64,000 bases of DNA from Hordeum vulgare subsp. vulgare (lineage: Eukaryota; Streptophyta; Magnoliopsida; Poales; Poaceae). The notes under the pieces are model-generated. The model was not told where the DNA came from, did not search any database, and saw nothing but the letters and a program-made list of their open reading frames with translations. The stretch covers positions 110,486,189-110,550,188 of the forward strand of contig NC_058523.1 in the NCBI RefSeq assembly GCF_904849725.1, in the 5' to 3' direction. Below, in pieces: positions 1 to 11,534 of the stretch (its first letter is position 1; every line of letters begins with the position of its first letter). The translations under genes were made by a program, and so were the position numbers.

Positions 1-2790
1 ACCTTTCAGTTTAGACCGTCCGGGCCCTCGCAGGAAGATTGCGCTCTCTAAGGGAGAAAGAACCCAGATCTAGCCTTTGGTCGACGCGCTGATAGCCGTC
101 GTCCAGAGGGGAGTCACCGGCATGGACTTGCTGGAGACTTTTCTGGGTCGACGCATCCAGCCGCTGCAGGCCAGAGACCACGCTATGTGGCATTACACGG
201 GGCCTTCAGATACCACTCGGTCCCATCCCGAAGACGTGAGCGAGGAGACCGTGAGTGCATGGGTCCGCAGCATCACGGGCACATGTAATAACCCCGTGGG
301 AGCGCGGCGAGTGAAGGCCTTCCGTGCCGAAAATCCTCCTCCAAATGAGGTGAGTACATGTCGTCGAGTGCTTTTAACCTTCTCGGTTTTATTGCTTTTC
401 TTGTCTCGCTGACTGATGTTGCCGACTGTGTTTTGTGCAGGAGTGGACATACTGGCATTCTGCAGTCTCGAATGGGAATCCAGTCGAGGAAGAGGAAGGC
501 AGCATGGAGGGCAGCACGGATAGCGCCGAGTACGTCTCTGGCAGTGAGGAGACGGAGGAGGAGATAGAAGAGGAGGAGGAGGAGAGTGGAGAGCAGAGCT
601 CGTCTCCCTCACCACCAGAACACCGAACCAAGCGCCGTCATGACCCCACTGCTCCACCGGCTCCTCCGGTGGCCCCGAGTGCTCGGAGTGTGAAGAGAAC
701 CAGGGGTGCTTCTGCCGAGCCCGTGAACCAGCCGTCCAAGGTGGCTAAACCTAGCGGGTCTAAACCTCGGAAAGCCTTGCCCCGGATGAGGATCGCTGTT
801 CCGGTCGCCTCAGCGTAAGTATCTTTGCTCTTCCATCTTCCTTCAATATTCGATTGGACTCTTCTTTTTGGGAATTCATGTTTACCCGTCGAGTGGAATT
901 CACTCAACAGAGCTGCTACCTCTGCCACCCTCTGCCGCGTCAGGATGATGATCCCATGGACACTGATAATGCCGCCACGTCCCAGCAAGGTACGTTGTCA
1001 CGACTCCGAGAGTTGTATTACTGTTTCGCGAGTGCTGTCTTTGATCTTGACCTTTTTCTGTGTTTTTATTTTGTTCAGCCGGGCTTCCTTCAGAGGTGAT
1101 CCATCTGGACGACGACCAAAGGAGGTCGGAACCAGCTTTGGCGCCTAATCCTGGGGTTATCCAACCTGCTGCCAATCCTGCCATGAACGTGCCCTCACGG
1201 CGGAACCGACTAGAGCAGAGCTCAGGATGCCCAGGGAGCCTTCTGCCACGCCGGGTCCGTCGGCTGTCCAATATGATGCCCGACGCCTCCCGGAAGATCA
1301 GGTAGGGGCCGCCAAGGACGCCATGATGCAAGTGGAGCTGATGGTGGGCGACGCCAAGGGAGCATATGACTCCATCGCGTCCCTGTACAAGAAGAGCTTG
1401 GAGCTTCGGGATGATATCCGAGTAAGTGCGCTAGTAAGTGTTTACATTCCTCTTGGTACCCACTGGGGGTTTCAACGAGATACTCGGATACAGTAGGTTG
1501 ATTTTCCAATGGGTTCACTCCGAGTGAACCCAGTGGGTGTAGTCCCTGAGACTTCTGTCGAGTGCTTGCACCAGCAGTTGTCTTTATATGTATTTTGCAT
1601 AATCTGTACAGATCAGAGCTGATCTACCCGAATGGTACCAGTGGGGGCACGCCGAGTGCACCCACTGGGTGTAGTCCCTGAGAGTAGTGTTACTCGGGTC
1701 GAGTAATAGTAATCTCATAGTGTTGTTGGTTTGCTATGGAGCTCAATGGGACCGACCTGTTCGAGCTTCATACCAGTGGGGTCACTCTCAGTGAACCCAC
1801 TAGGTGTAGTCCCCGAGACCGTTGTCGATTGCTTGCATCGGCAGGGGTCTGAAGAATCTTGAGTTTTGATTGTTTTGTAATATCTGTCGAGACTTTTTCC
1901 TTGTTGAATCTGGTTGATCCTCCCTTTGTGTCTCTTTGCTAGAAGACTTGTGAAATGGGATCGGCCTATAATGCTTTGATGGTTGAGAAGACTCAACTTG
2001 CTACCGAGTTGGAGGTAGCTGCGAATGACCTGGCTCGCACGAAGGTGGCTCTCGCTGAACGAGAAAAATCTTTGGAGGAATCTACTGAGGCTAACAAGGC
2101 ACTGGTAGCCTAGGTAGAAAAAATGAAGAAGGAGAGATCCGAATGGATGGGCCGGCTGAAGGTAATGAACACTCGATGCAGAGCGCAGGAGAACTACGTC
2201 GGCGACTGAGCGAAGAAGATGGTCGCACTGCTTGGTGGTAAGTTCTTGCCGAGTGCTTTTTGACTTTGGAGTTCACTCCGCGATTATTTTCTGCTTGTCT
2301 TTTCTTTGCAGATTTCTGTCGGGACGTTGAGGCCGAAACAGCCGAAATTGAGCGGTCGCTTGTTTCGAATTTTCCACTCGGCGATGAAGCTAACTGGGAC
2401 ATGTTTCGAGTGAATTCTCGCCTTAACAGGGTGGGTCCTTTCATTGGTCGCCTGAGAGGAGTTGTCGGCCGAATCGACAAGGAGTTGTGGCCTGAAGATG
2501 ACTCCCGGAACAAGATAGAGGGGTTGATGACTCGACTAGAGGACGTTCCAAGCAGAGTGCAGGCATGGAAGAAATCTGTTGCTCGGTGTGGTGCGGACGT
2601 GGCGCTGTCTCTGGTCCAAGTGCACTGCAAGGAAGCCCGTGAAGACAAGCTGAAGACATCGCAGGTCGCCAACACCAAGAAGCTTCGATTTGAAGATTTT
2701 ATGGAGACCTTCCTCGACACAACCACTCAGATAGGAGATGGAATTGACCTCGACACCTTTGTGGAGCCTGCCAGTCCCGACGATGCTTGA
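1..2790 (+). pseudogene. Antisense intron-containing gene of element A ('putative gypsy-type transposon' protein), 3' part
   Basis: This gene runs opposite to the pol genes of element A. Exon-intron structure is visible: exon to 349, GT-AG intron 350-440; exon 441-814; intron from 815 to an acceptor near 910 or 943; exon to 989; intron 990-1078; exon 1079-1421; intron 1422-1942; exon 1943-2237; intron 2238-2311; last exon 2312-2790 with TGA at 2788. The product has an acidic Glu-rich stretch (about 540-590), a Pro/Ser/Lys-rich linker, and a coiled-coil C-terminal half rich in Glu, Lys and Leu. The first exon keeps the motif GRRIQPLQARD. It resembles the plant protein family annotated as gypsy-type transposon proteins, known to lie antisense in RIRE2-like elements; its role is unknown. 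In-frame stops at 72-74, 2111-2113 and 2207-2209, plus a frame problem in the third and fourth exons, make it a pseudogene. The N-terminus is outside the window. Confidence 0.7.
1450..1845 (+). repeat. Three palindromic repeats inside intron 4 of the antisense gene
   Basis: Three diverged copies (about 1457-1580, 1632-1690 and 1768-1845) share the core ACCCA(C/G)TGGGTGTAGTCC. Each has an inverted repeat just before it; the best is GGGTTCACTC, one base, GAGTGAACCC near 1522-1542. The same CACTCGG/CCGAGTG word recurs through element A. Confidence 0.7.
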
Positions 2791-3049
2791 TAAACTTTAT
2801 GCTGAACACACATTTACCTCGGTATGCCGAGTGGAGTCTGTATTAAATTTTGGCCACTGTTGTTGGCCGGTACATTCATGGCTCGGGGTGGATAAACTTG
2901 ATTCACACCGAGCCGACTGATCGCAGAACCGATTTGAATTCGAACCGGATCTTTTGCTCTTCTTTCGCTGAGTTTTTTTTGACACGATTTTGGCTCGTGG
3001 TTTTTGTTTGGGCGTCTCTTGGTGAAGCCAATGGCAAACATGCGGAGCA
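2791..3049 (+). other. 3' flank of the antisense gene, no ORF
   Basis: AT-richer non-coding stretch between the antisense gene stop and the tandem array. It contains poly-T near 2970-2982. No recognisable gene. Confidence 0.5.
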
Positions 3050-4025
3050 TGTAATTGTCAGTTGTCTTCACATCCACATGAGCCTCATTGAGGGTCTGCT
3101 AAGCCTCCGAGTGTATCTCAAGTGCCCACTCGGAGGAAGCTTTTTACTTAGGCGACGCTGGTTCGCATCTAAGTCTCCGAGTGTGACTTGAAATGCACAC
3201 TCGGAGCAATTTGTTTACTTAGGCGACTCTGAGTCACAGCTAAGTCTCCGAGTGTGAATTTTGGTGCACACTCAGAGCGAGTTTTTACTTAGGCGACTCT
3301 GGGTCGCAGTTAAGTCCCCGAGTGTGACTTTTGGTGCACACTCGGAGCGAGTTTTTACTTAGGCGACTCTGGGTCGCAGCTAAGTCTCCGAGTGTGGCTT
3401 TTGGTGCACACTCGGAGCGAGTTTTTACTTAGGCGGTTCTGGGTTGGAACTAAGTCCCCGATTGTGACTTTTCGTGCACACTCAGAGCGAGTTGTTACTC
3501 ATGTAGTTGTTAGTTGTCTTCACATCCACATGAGCCTCAATGAGGGTCTGCTAAGCCTCCGAGTGTATCTCGAGTATACAATCGGAGGAAGCTTTTTTAC
3601 TTAGGCGACTCTGAGTCGCAGCTAAGTCCCCGAGTGTGACTTTTCGTGCACACTCGGAGTGAGTTGTTTACTTAGGCGACTCTGGGTCGCAGCTAAGTCT
3701 CCGAGTGTGACTTTTCGTGCACACTCGGAGCGAGTTCTTTACTTAGGCGACTCTGGGTTGCAGCTAAGTCTCCGAGTGTGACTTTTGGTGCACACTCGGA
3801 GCGAGTTGTTTACTTAGGCGACTCTGGGTCGCAACTAAGTCTCCGAGTGTGACTTTTCGTGCACACTCGGAGCGAGTTGTTACTTAGGCGACTCTGGGTC
3901 GCAGCTAAGTCTCCGAGTGTGACTTTTCGTGCACACTCGGAGCGAGTTGTTTACTTAGGCGACTCTGGGTCGCAGTTAAGTCCCCGAGTGTGAATTTTAG
4001 TGCACACTCGGAGTTAGTTTTTTTA
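3050..4025 (+). repeat. Tandem array of ~70-bp palindromic units in element A
   Basis: About 13 units with a 70-71 bp period. A typical unit contains CTCCGAGTGTG, a ~10-base spacer, then CACACTCGGAG, a perfect 11-bp inverted repeat. It also contains GCGAC, five bases, GTCGC. Two longer variant units starting with a shared segment (AGTTGTCTTCACATCCACAT) occur at about 3058 and 3509, giving a higher-order period near 450 bp. The array lies between the integrase end and the end of the antisense gene, so it separates the two convergent transcription units. Confidence 0.9.
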
Positions 4026-4127
4026 GACCGGAGTCTGCAAACGCGGAAGAATTTTGAATCGGCAAGAAATTAATCTGCTTTGTATTACTTCGATGATACT
4101 TGTTCTTTACATTGTCTCCGTCGGCGG

Positions 4128-5360
4128 TTATGTGTAGAAGCGCTTTAGTAGATCTCCCTTCCATGCTCGTGGCTCGTCCGTTTCCCTATCGAGGTTGTAG
4201 AGTCGATATGCTCCGTTGTTCAGCACCTTAGAAATGATGAACGGTCCTTCCCAGGCGGGAGCCAACTTGTGTGGTCTCTTTTGATCCACTCGGAGCACCA
4301 GGTCGCCTACTTGGAACGTGCGGCTCCAGACGTGCCGCGCATGAAATCGCTGCAGATCTTGTTGATAAATTGTTGAACGGATCAGTGCCATCTCACGCTC
4401 CTCTTCTAAAAGGTCCACTCCGTCTTGCCTGGCTTGCTCTGCTTCGGCTTCGGAGAAGAGTTCGACTCGTGGAGAGTTGTGAAGCAAGTCACTCGGAAGG
4501 ACTGCCTCTGCTCCATAAACGAGGAAAAACGGGGATCGCCCTGTCGATCTATTCGGAGTTGTGCGGAGGCCCCATAGCACCGAAGGCAGCTCGGTGACCC
4601 ATGCGCCGGCGGCATTCCCAACTTCTCGCAGGAGTCGAGGCTTCAACCCTTGAAGAATAAGTCCATTCACCCGCTCTGCTTGCCTGTTTGTTTGGGGGTG
4701 CGCCACAGATGCAAAATCCACTCGGATACCTTGGCCTGCGCAAAAACCTTTGAACCTGTCCGAGTCAAAGTTTGTGCCATTGTCGGTGATTATGTTGTGT
4801 GGAACCCCATATCTGGCGATGATGTCTCTGATAAATTTGATGGCCGTAAGGGCATCAAGCTTCTTGATAGGCTTGGCTTCAATCCACTTGGTAAATTTGT
4901 CGACTGCTACCAGCAGATGGGTGAATCCTCCTTGGCCTATTCTGAATGGTCCGACTGTATCTAATCCCCACACGGCGAATGGCCAAGCAACAGGAATTGT
5001 CTTCAGCGCAGACGTTGGCTTGTGGGACTTGTTTGAATAGAACTGACAACCTTCACAACGGTCGACTATATCTTTTGCCATTTCATTCGCCTGCAACCAG
5101 AAGAAACCAGCTCTGAATGCTTTGGCGACGATTGCCCTTGAGGAGGCATGATGGTCGCAGGTTCCCGAGTGAATTTCTTCCAAAATTAACTGTCCCTCCT
5201 CAGGGGAGATAGAGTGCTGAAGAACGCCTGAAACACTTTCTCTGTATAACTGGTCATCAATGACGGTGAAGGACTTCGACCTGCGAATGATCTGCCTAGC
5301 TTGGACCTCGTCTTCCGGTAACTCTTGGTCAGGATGTATGCAATGAATGGCACGGTCCAT
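4128..5360 (-). pseudogene. Element A integrase
   Basis: A 410-residue open frame covers the end of the connection domain and a complete integrase. The zinc-binding region has HH at residues 70-71 and CEGC at 102-105. The catalytic triad is D134 (GLDTVGPF), D193 (ITDNGTNF) and E229 (NRQAERVNG) with the expected 35-residue spacing. The C-terminal WEGPF segment (about residue 370) fits the GPF-type domain. The enzyme would insert the cDNA into the genome. It should be part of one gag-pol polyprotein; here the frame is broken at its N-terminus near 5340, where the second RNase H frame runs out. It is the best-preserved domain of the element. Confidence 0.85.
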
Positions 5361-5950
5361 TCGGGAATGACAGCTAGAATCTCCATGATCAAGTCAACCA
5401 CAGCGGGGACCTCGACTTTGGTCTGATCTATTGAGCTCTTCGGTTGTACAGGTTCCTCTGTAAAAGGATCTTCTTTTACCGAGGGGAGGTGTAGGTGCTC
5501 GAGGCAGACATCACTCGGGACCGGTCTCCGTGTGGATCCAAGTTTTGCCAATTCATTTGCTGCCTGGTTTTTGAGTCGGAGAACATGGTGAAGTTCCAGA
5601 CCTTCGAACTTCTTCTCGAGCTTCCTTATTCCGTTGCAGTATGCAGTCATGGTGGGGTTCCTTACATCCCACTCCTTCATTACTTGATTAACCACTAGAT
5701 CTGAGTCGCCATAGACCATCAGGCGACGGACGCCGAGTGTGATGGCCATGCGCAACCCGTAAAGGAGAGCTTCGTACTCTGCTTCGTTGTTGGAAGAATC
5801 AAAATGGATCTGCAACACATACTTGAGTTTATCACCTCTCGGGGATATGAGCACTACGCCGGCGCCGGAGCCATTCAACATCTTGGACCCATCGAAGAAC
5901 ATGGTCCAATGAGCCGAGTAGATGTGAGTCGGTTGCTGTTGTTCTACCAT
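5186..5950 (-). pseudogene. Element A second (archaeal-type) RNase H domain
   Basis: Translation shows an RNase H fold with FFDGS (D20), NNEAEYEAL (about E58) and YGDSDLVV (D82), matching the acidic catalytic residues of the extra RNase H that Tat elements carry between the Ty3 RNase H and integrase. It would degrade RNA in RNA:DNA hybrids during reverse transcription. The reading frame agrees with the family to about 5340 and then goes out of frame, so the last ~50 codons are not meaningful. Its start overlaps the previous segment by a few bases, suggesting a further frameshift near 5945. Confidence 0.8.
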
Positions 5951-6728
5951 TCTGCTATGAAGTCAGCAAGAGCTTGAGACTTTATAGCTTTCTTGGCTTC
6001 GAACTTGATGTCGCAGTATAGCATCTCCATTGCCCACTTTGCCACTCGGCCTGATGCATCCCGATTGTGGAGAATTTCCGACAACGGAGCATCAGATATG
6101 ACAGATACCGAGTGGTCTTGGAAATAATGAGCCACCTTCTTTGCAGTCATGTAGATCCCATAAATAAGTTTATGATAATGGGGATACCTCTGCTTGGAAG
6201 GAGTCAGGACTTCGGAAACATAATATACTGGCCGCTGAACCTTGTACGCTTTGCCTTCTTCTTCGCGTTCGACTGTCAGAACGGTGCTGACGACTTGATT
6301 TGTAGCCGCGATGTACAGAAGAAGGGGTTCTTTACTGAGCGGGGCAGTAAGAACCGACCGGGTGGAAAGCAGGGCTTTGAGGTCGTCGAATGCGATTTGG
6401 GCTTCGTCTGTCCACTCGAAGGTATCTGACTTCTTCATGAGTCGGTACAGAGGTAACGCCTTCTCGCCGAGTCGAGCGATAAACCTGCTCAAAGCCGCTA
6501 GACAACCTGTGAGCTTTTGAACATCATGTACTCTTACCGTCCGCTCCATTTGAACAATTGTCCCGATCTTTTCAGGGTTGACATCGATCCCTCGTTCGGA
6601 AACGAAGAAACCGAGTAACTTCCCGCTGGGAACGCCGAATGAACACCTGGCTGGGTTGAGCTTGATATCGTACCTACGTAGGTTGGCGAATGTTTCTGCA
6701 AGTCAGTCAGCAGGTTGGAACCTTTGCG
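5944..6728 (-). pseudogene. Element A RT C-terminal part and Ty3-type RNase H
   Basis: Homology starts near 6690 (ETFANLRRYDI in translation) and continues through GKLLGFFVSERG, FEWTDEAQ and a degenerate RNase H (LLYIAATNQVV, YYVSEVLT). Positions 6549-5944 are one open frame. The joint with the RT palm segment at 6690-6728 has a stop and at least two frame changes. In Tat elements this first RNase H is usually degenerate, and the second RNase H downstream is thought to supply the activity. Confidence 0.75.
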
Positions 6729-7274
6729 TCACTTGACTAAGATATCGTCCATATATGCCTCCACATTTTGACTGATCTGATCTAGGAGGCATTTTTGGAT
6801 CATTCGCATAAAATTTGCTCCTGCATTCTTCAAACTGAATGGCATAGTGATGTAACAGAAGCACCCGAATGGGGTGATGAAAGCTGTTTTTAATTCATCT
6901 GGACCATACAGACGGATTTGATGATAGCCCGAATAGGCATCAAGGAAGGATAAGCGCTCGCAACCCGCAGTCGAATCAACGATTTGATCAATGCGGGGGA
7001 GCGGGAAGTGGTCTTTCGGACAGACCTTATTAAGATGCTTGAAATCGATGCACATACGGAGAGACTTATCCTTCTTGGGCACCATGACAACATTAGCGAG
7101 CCACTCGGAGTGGTGTACCTCGCAAATGAAGTTGGCTGCCAAAAGTTTAGCCACCTCCTCTCCGATTGCTTTCCTCTTGTGCGCAGTGGACCGACGCAGG
7201 CGTTCTCGGATGGGCCGAGCAGCAGGATCCACATGCAGTCGGTGCTCAGCCAACTCCCTGGGTACAACTGGCAT
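6729..7274 (-). pseudogene. Element A reverse transcriptase palm and fingers
   Basis: The translation contains MVPKKDKSLRMCIDFKHLNK, the block LDAYSGYHQI, and the catalytic AYMDD (YMDD at 6744-6755 on the minus strand). These are ordered RT motifs of Ty3/Gypsy elements. The frame ends in a stop right after YMDDILVK, so the enzyme is split from its C-terminal part. Substitutions in the normally conserved block after the catalytic region (ITMPFSLKNAGANFMRMI) also indicate decay. Confidence 0.85.
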
Positions 7275-7337
7275 GTCAGCAGGCTTCCATGCAAAAATGT
7301 CCCAGTTCTCACGGAGGAATTGGATGAGCTCGGCTTC

Positions 7338-7943
7338 CTATTTTGGATCAAGGGTGGTGGAGATGTTTGTTGCGGCGGCAGTGGCATCCGTCGGGTGGAT
7401 GTTTACTTTCTTCGTGTCTCCCGCCGACTGGAATGCGGACTTGGAAGCTGGCTTCTTTGAACGCATCACGTCAGCGGGGTCGGCGGTCTTCTTGTACTCG
7501 TCCAACTCGAGTACAGCCATCTGATGATCTGCAATTCTCGACCCCTGCTGCAGACACTCCTCGGCCCGCTGCCGATTGCCTGTGACAGTACTCACACCTT
7601 TTGGACCGGGCATCTTCAGCTTCAAATAGACGTAACATGGACGGGCCATGAAACGCGCATATGCCGGACGACCCAGAATCGCATGGCATGCACTCTGGAA
7701 GTCTACCACCTCGAATGTCAACTTCTCTTTGCGGAAGTTCTTGTCAGAGCCAAAAACGACATCCAACGCAATCTGGCCGAGTGATTTGGCCTTTCTTCTT
7801 GGGACGACTCCATGGAACTGCATACTGCTCTCGCTAAGTCTGGACATCGGAATGCCCATTCCCTTGAGAGTACTAGCGTACATGATATTCAAGCTACTGC
7901 CGCCATCCATGAGGACTTTGCGCAACCTAACTCCTTCCACCAC
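7338..7943 (-). pseudogene. Element A aspartic protease
   Basis: The segment contains LMDGGSSLN (7888-7911, minus), the Asp-Gly-Gly-Ser active site typical of Tat proteases, and the second conserved region HAILGRPAYARFMA about 85 residues later. It would process the gag-pol polyprotein. It is out of frame with both gag upstream and RT downstream, with stops between 7274 and 7338. Confidence 0.8.
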
Positions 7944-8324
7944 CGGGTCGACAACCAGAGCTTGCCTCCCTGGGGTGGGTACGTGTGCTGGGTGGTCTGA
8001 CTGATCAAAGGTGATTGCAGTCTATGACCACTTGAGGAGCGTGGGAGTGGATGGGGTTGCCATGTTTACCTCCCTGTTGACCAGCTTCAGTCGACTCTTG
8101 CTTTCCACATCAGCAAAAATCATCAACGTTGCATGGACTTGAGGGAACGGATCCTCCTTGTGCTCATCATCTTGCTCAGCTTCTTTCTCACTCGGCTGTC
8201 CTTCACCGAATCCTTGGATCAGGAGGCGACACTACCGAGTGGCATGCTTTGGCAATATGACATTGCCTTCTTCATCCGTCTTCGTGTGGATTGGACACGG
8301 TTGATCTAGGATGGAATTTCCTGA
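7944..8324 (-). pseudogene. Element A gag C-terminus with degenerate zinc-binding motif
   Basis: Reading the minus strand gives CPIHTKTDEEG... followed by H and C about 16 and 20 residues later, with a stop between them near 8233. This is the place of the C/H-rich nucleic-acid-binding motif between gag and protease in Tat elements. No continuous frame remains. Confidence 0.45.
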
Positions 8325-9796
8325 CTACCTCTTCTTGGGGGTGTATTGTGCTTTCCCCTTGCCTTTGAACTTAGCATTTGTAACGACTGCTGCCTCTACC
8401 TGCGGAGTGGATTGAGCTTTCTGTTTCTGCTTCCGGCTGTTGTTCCCATATCCATCGGCGACTGACTTATGCTTGCCGCTACGTATGCGGTCCTCCTCTT
8501 CGCCATTTGCATAGCGCGCGGCTATCTCCATCATCTTGCTCATGGAGATGTCGCATGTCCGACCAAACTTCACGTACAGATCTCTGTATCGAACACCTGC
8601 CTTGAAGGCGCAGACTGCTTGGTGCTCCGTAACATTCTCCACCGTGTGGTAGAGGGTCCTCCAGTGCTGGATGAAATCGCGCAGGGGCTCGTTTTGCTTC
8701 TGGACACAGTGCTGAAGCTCTATGAGACCAGCAGGGCGTTCGTACGTACCCTCGAAGGTCCTGATGAAGACTCGGGCCAGATCTGCCCAACTGTAGATGC
8801 TTGATGGAGCTAACTGGTTTAGCCAAGCTCGCGCCGAACCGTCGAGCATCAGTGGGATATGTTTCATGGCGACATGGTCATCCCCGCCACCGATCTGGAC
8901 CGCCACTCTGTAGTCATCCAACCAAGTTTCTGGTTTGGAATCTCGTGTGAATTTGCTGATTCCCGTCGCCAATCGGAAGTTGGGAGGGATGTCAGCTGAG
9001 CGGATGGCCCGACTGAAGCACTTGGGGCCAGAAACAACGGTCCTGCTTCCACTCGGACGGTCTCTATCGTGACCATCACGGTGGGCTCGACTTCTATCGA
9101 GCTTCTTCTGAGTGATGTACCCTCTTGCATCAGGCCTTGGATCATGCGCGCCACCGCCCGAACGACGATCATCGTAATGCCGGGGTCCGTAAGGCCCACT
9201 CCGCGGAGGAGTACGCGAACGGTGACGATCTTCAGGGTGGGACTGAATGGAAAGCGGATTTCGACTCGGGTCCCTGGAACGGCTGCCCCCTTTGCGTCGC
9301 TGTAGAGAGTCGGACTGAAAACTGATCGATGCATGTTCGCTTGAACGGAACTGTTGTGGATCCTGTTGTGCGACTGGGAGACCGCCGAGTTTTGTTGCTG
9401 CGCTGTATGCAACAAGGCACGGATCTGGTCGATTCCTCTACCAGCCTCCGAATCAGTCGGCTGGAGAGAATCAACTATCCTGGCGGCTGCAGCCAAGTTG
9501 AGGACGGGTGTGCGGAACACTTCGACGTTGCTCTGGCGACTGCGTCGACTGGAAGAACGATGGTGCTGACGACGAGCGCCGGATGATTCTCCAAACTCAC
9601 GCTCGTTCCGACCAGTCCCGAGGGGACTTTCGTGGGAATCGGCCATGAGTACTTCGGCTGCAGGCCTGTGACCCTGATACTCGGAAGGTAGTTTAGTCGA
9701 AACTGACTCCAAGCACTGGGATGACGGCGGGACCACAACCGATTCGAGCACCGCCACTTGAGAGGACGCGTTTTGTCGCGCTTGGGCGTGTCGCAC
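8325..9796 (-). pseudogene. Element A gag
   Basis: Two overlapping minus frames cover gag. The downstream one (8972-8325) has the retrotransposon gag core: TWLDDYRVAVQ, SARAWLNQL, DLARVFIRTFEGTYERP and EPLRDFIQHWRTLYH, followed by a basic Lys/Gln-rich tail. The upstream one (9796-8864) is a Ser/Arg/Gln-rich N-terminal region. A frameshift near 8970 separates them. Gag forms the virus-like particle in which reverse transcription happens. Upstream of 9796 only about 9 bp remain before the switch to element B sequence. Confidence 0.75.
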
Positions 9797-10702
9797 CCAA
9801 CGCCCAAGTTCTTTATCACAAGGGGCAATATAAAGTGATGTTCTTTTGCATTAAGGGATTGCGCATCCAACTAAAAAGCGCATGACAACCTCTGCTTCCC
9901 TCTGCGAAGGGCCTATGTGTTACCTTTACTTTCTAATACTTACATTTATGTAAGAGTTGTGGTGATCTTCACCATTTCCTTTATTTCGCCTTTATCTTTT
10001 GGCAAGCGTTGTGTGTTGGTTAATGATCTAGACAAATATATCCACTTGGACGTGGGTGATCATGAGTTATTATTGTTGACATTACCCTTGAGGTAAATAG
10101 TTGGGAGGCAAAACTATAAGCCCCTATCTTTCTCTATGTTCGATTGAAGCTTTGACCTCATAGGTACCGTGTGAGTGTTAGCAATTATGAAAGACCATAA
10201 GATGATTGAGTATGTGGATTTTCTTTACAAGCTCTTATATTGACTCTTTCCTATGTGGAGATAAATTGGAGTTGCTTCAATGACTATAATCATAGTTTGT
10301 TAGTTCTCAATAGAGTTCTTGATTCATATATCACCTTGTGAATGAATTGTTACTCTAGCATAAGAAATTATATGTCAATATTGTGTTGTTGTTCTAAAGA
10401 TAACCATGATGCCTTAATGTTCGTATTTTATTTCTATCGACTCCTCTATCTATAAACATGTGGGCTGATACGTCTCCATCGTATCTACTTTTCCAAACTC
10501 TTTTGCCCTTGTTTTGGACTCTAATTTGCATGATTTGAATGGAACTAACCTGGACTGACACTGTTTTCAGCAGAATTGCCTTCGTGTTATTTTTGTGCAG
10601 AAATCAAAGTTCTCCAAACGTCCTGAAAATTTACGGAGATCATTTTTGGAAAATAAGAAAAATACCTGCGCGAAGATCCACCTGAGGGGGTGGGCCAGTG
10701 GG

Positions 10703-10795
10703 CCACAAGCCCTGCCTCCGCCACCCCCCTGGTGGCGGTGGGCAAGCTTGTGGGGCCCACAAGGCTCTGCCGCCCCCAATCTCAGGTCTATAAGT
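10703..10795 (+). promoter_or_regulatory. LTR C core promoter: inverted repeat plus TATA
   Basis: Arms CCACAAGC (10703-10710) and GCTTGTGG (10746-10753) enclose a second pair, CCGCCACC and GGTGGCGG. A TATAAGT lies 36 bp after the right arm. Confidence 0.6.
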
Positions 10796-11534
10796 TCACT
10801 TTCGTCCCAGAAAAAATAAAAAGAGAAGATTTCGTCGTGTTTGCGATACGGAGGCGCCCCCACAACCTGTTCTTCATCTGAAGGGCAGATCTGGAGTCCG
10901 TCTTGGGCTCCGGAGAGGGGAAATCGTCGCCATCGTCATCATCAACCTTCTTCCCTCTCCAATTCCATGAAGCTCTTCGTCGTTCGTGAGTAATCTATTC
11001 GTAGGCTCGCTGGGCGGTGATGAGTAGGATGAGATCTATCATGTAATCGAGTTAGTTTTGATGGGGATTGATCCCTAGTATCCACTATGTTCTGAGATTG
11101 ATGTTGCTACTACTTTGTCATGCTTAATGCTTGTCACTAGGGCCCGAGTGCCATGATTTCAGATCTGAAATTATTATGTTGTCACCAATATATGTGTGTT
11201 TTAGATCCAATCTTGCAAGTTGTCGTTACCTACTATGTGTTATGATTTCAGAGGTAGTCAGGAGTTCATGTGTTCACCAAGTGCTAATGTGTTGGTCCGG
11301 TTCTTTATTAAAAGGAGAACCGTAATATCCCATAGTTTCCTTTTGGACCCCGCTGCCACGGGAGGGATGGACAATAGATGTCATGCAAGTTCTTTTCCCT
11401 AAGCACGTATGACGACACACGGAATGCATGCCTACATCACATTGACGAACGGGAGCTAGCCACATATATCTCTGTGTTATAACTGTTGCATGATGAATAT
11501 CATCCAAACAAATCACCGACCCATTGCCTACGAG

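Larger units (their letters stand above)
1..9805 (-). mobile_element. Element A: Tat-lineage Ty3/Gypsy retrotransposon, both LTRs absent from window
   Basis: Minus-strand order is gag (9796-8325), protease (7943-7338), RT and Ty3-type RNase H (7274-5944), a second RNase H (5950-5357) and integrase (5360-4128). A second RNase H before integrase is characteristic of the plant Tat lineage (RIRE2/Grande/Ogre relatives). Beyond integrase come a palindromic tandem array (3050-4025) and an antisense gene (1-2790), also typical of Tat elements. The 3' LTR would lie left of the window. The 5' leader and 5' LTR, expected to the right of about 9800, are missing because the sequence switches to element B at 9805/9806. 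Every domain carries stops or frameshifts, so it is not functional. Confidence 0.85.

Noticed and set aside
3050..4025. Regular ~70-bp palindromic repeats look like a CRISPR array
   Set aside because: The sequence between palindromes is itself repeated, not unique spacers, and the context is a plant retrotransposon.
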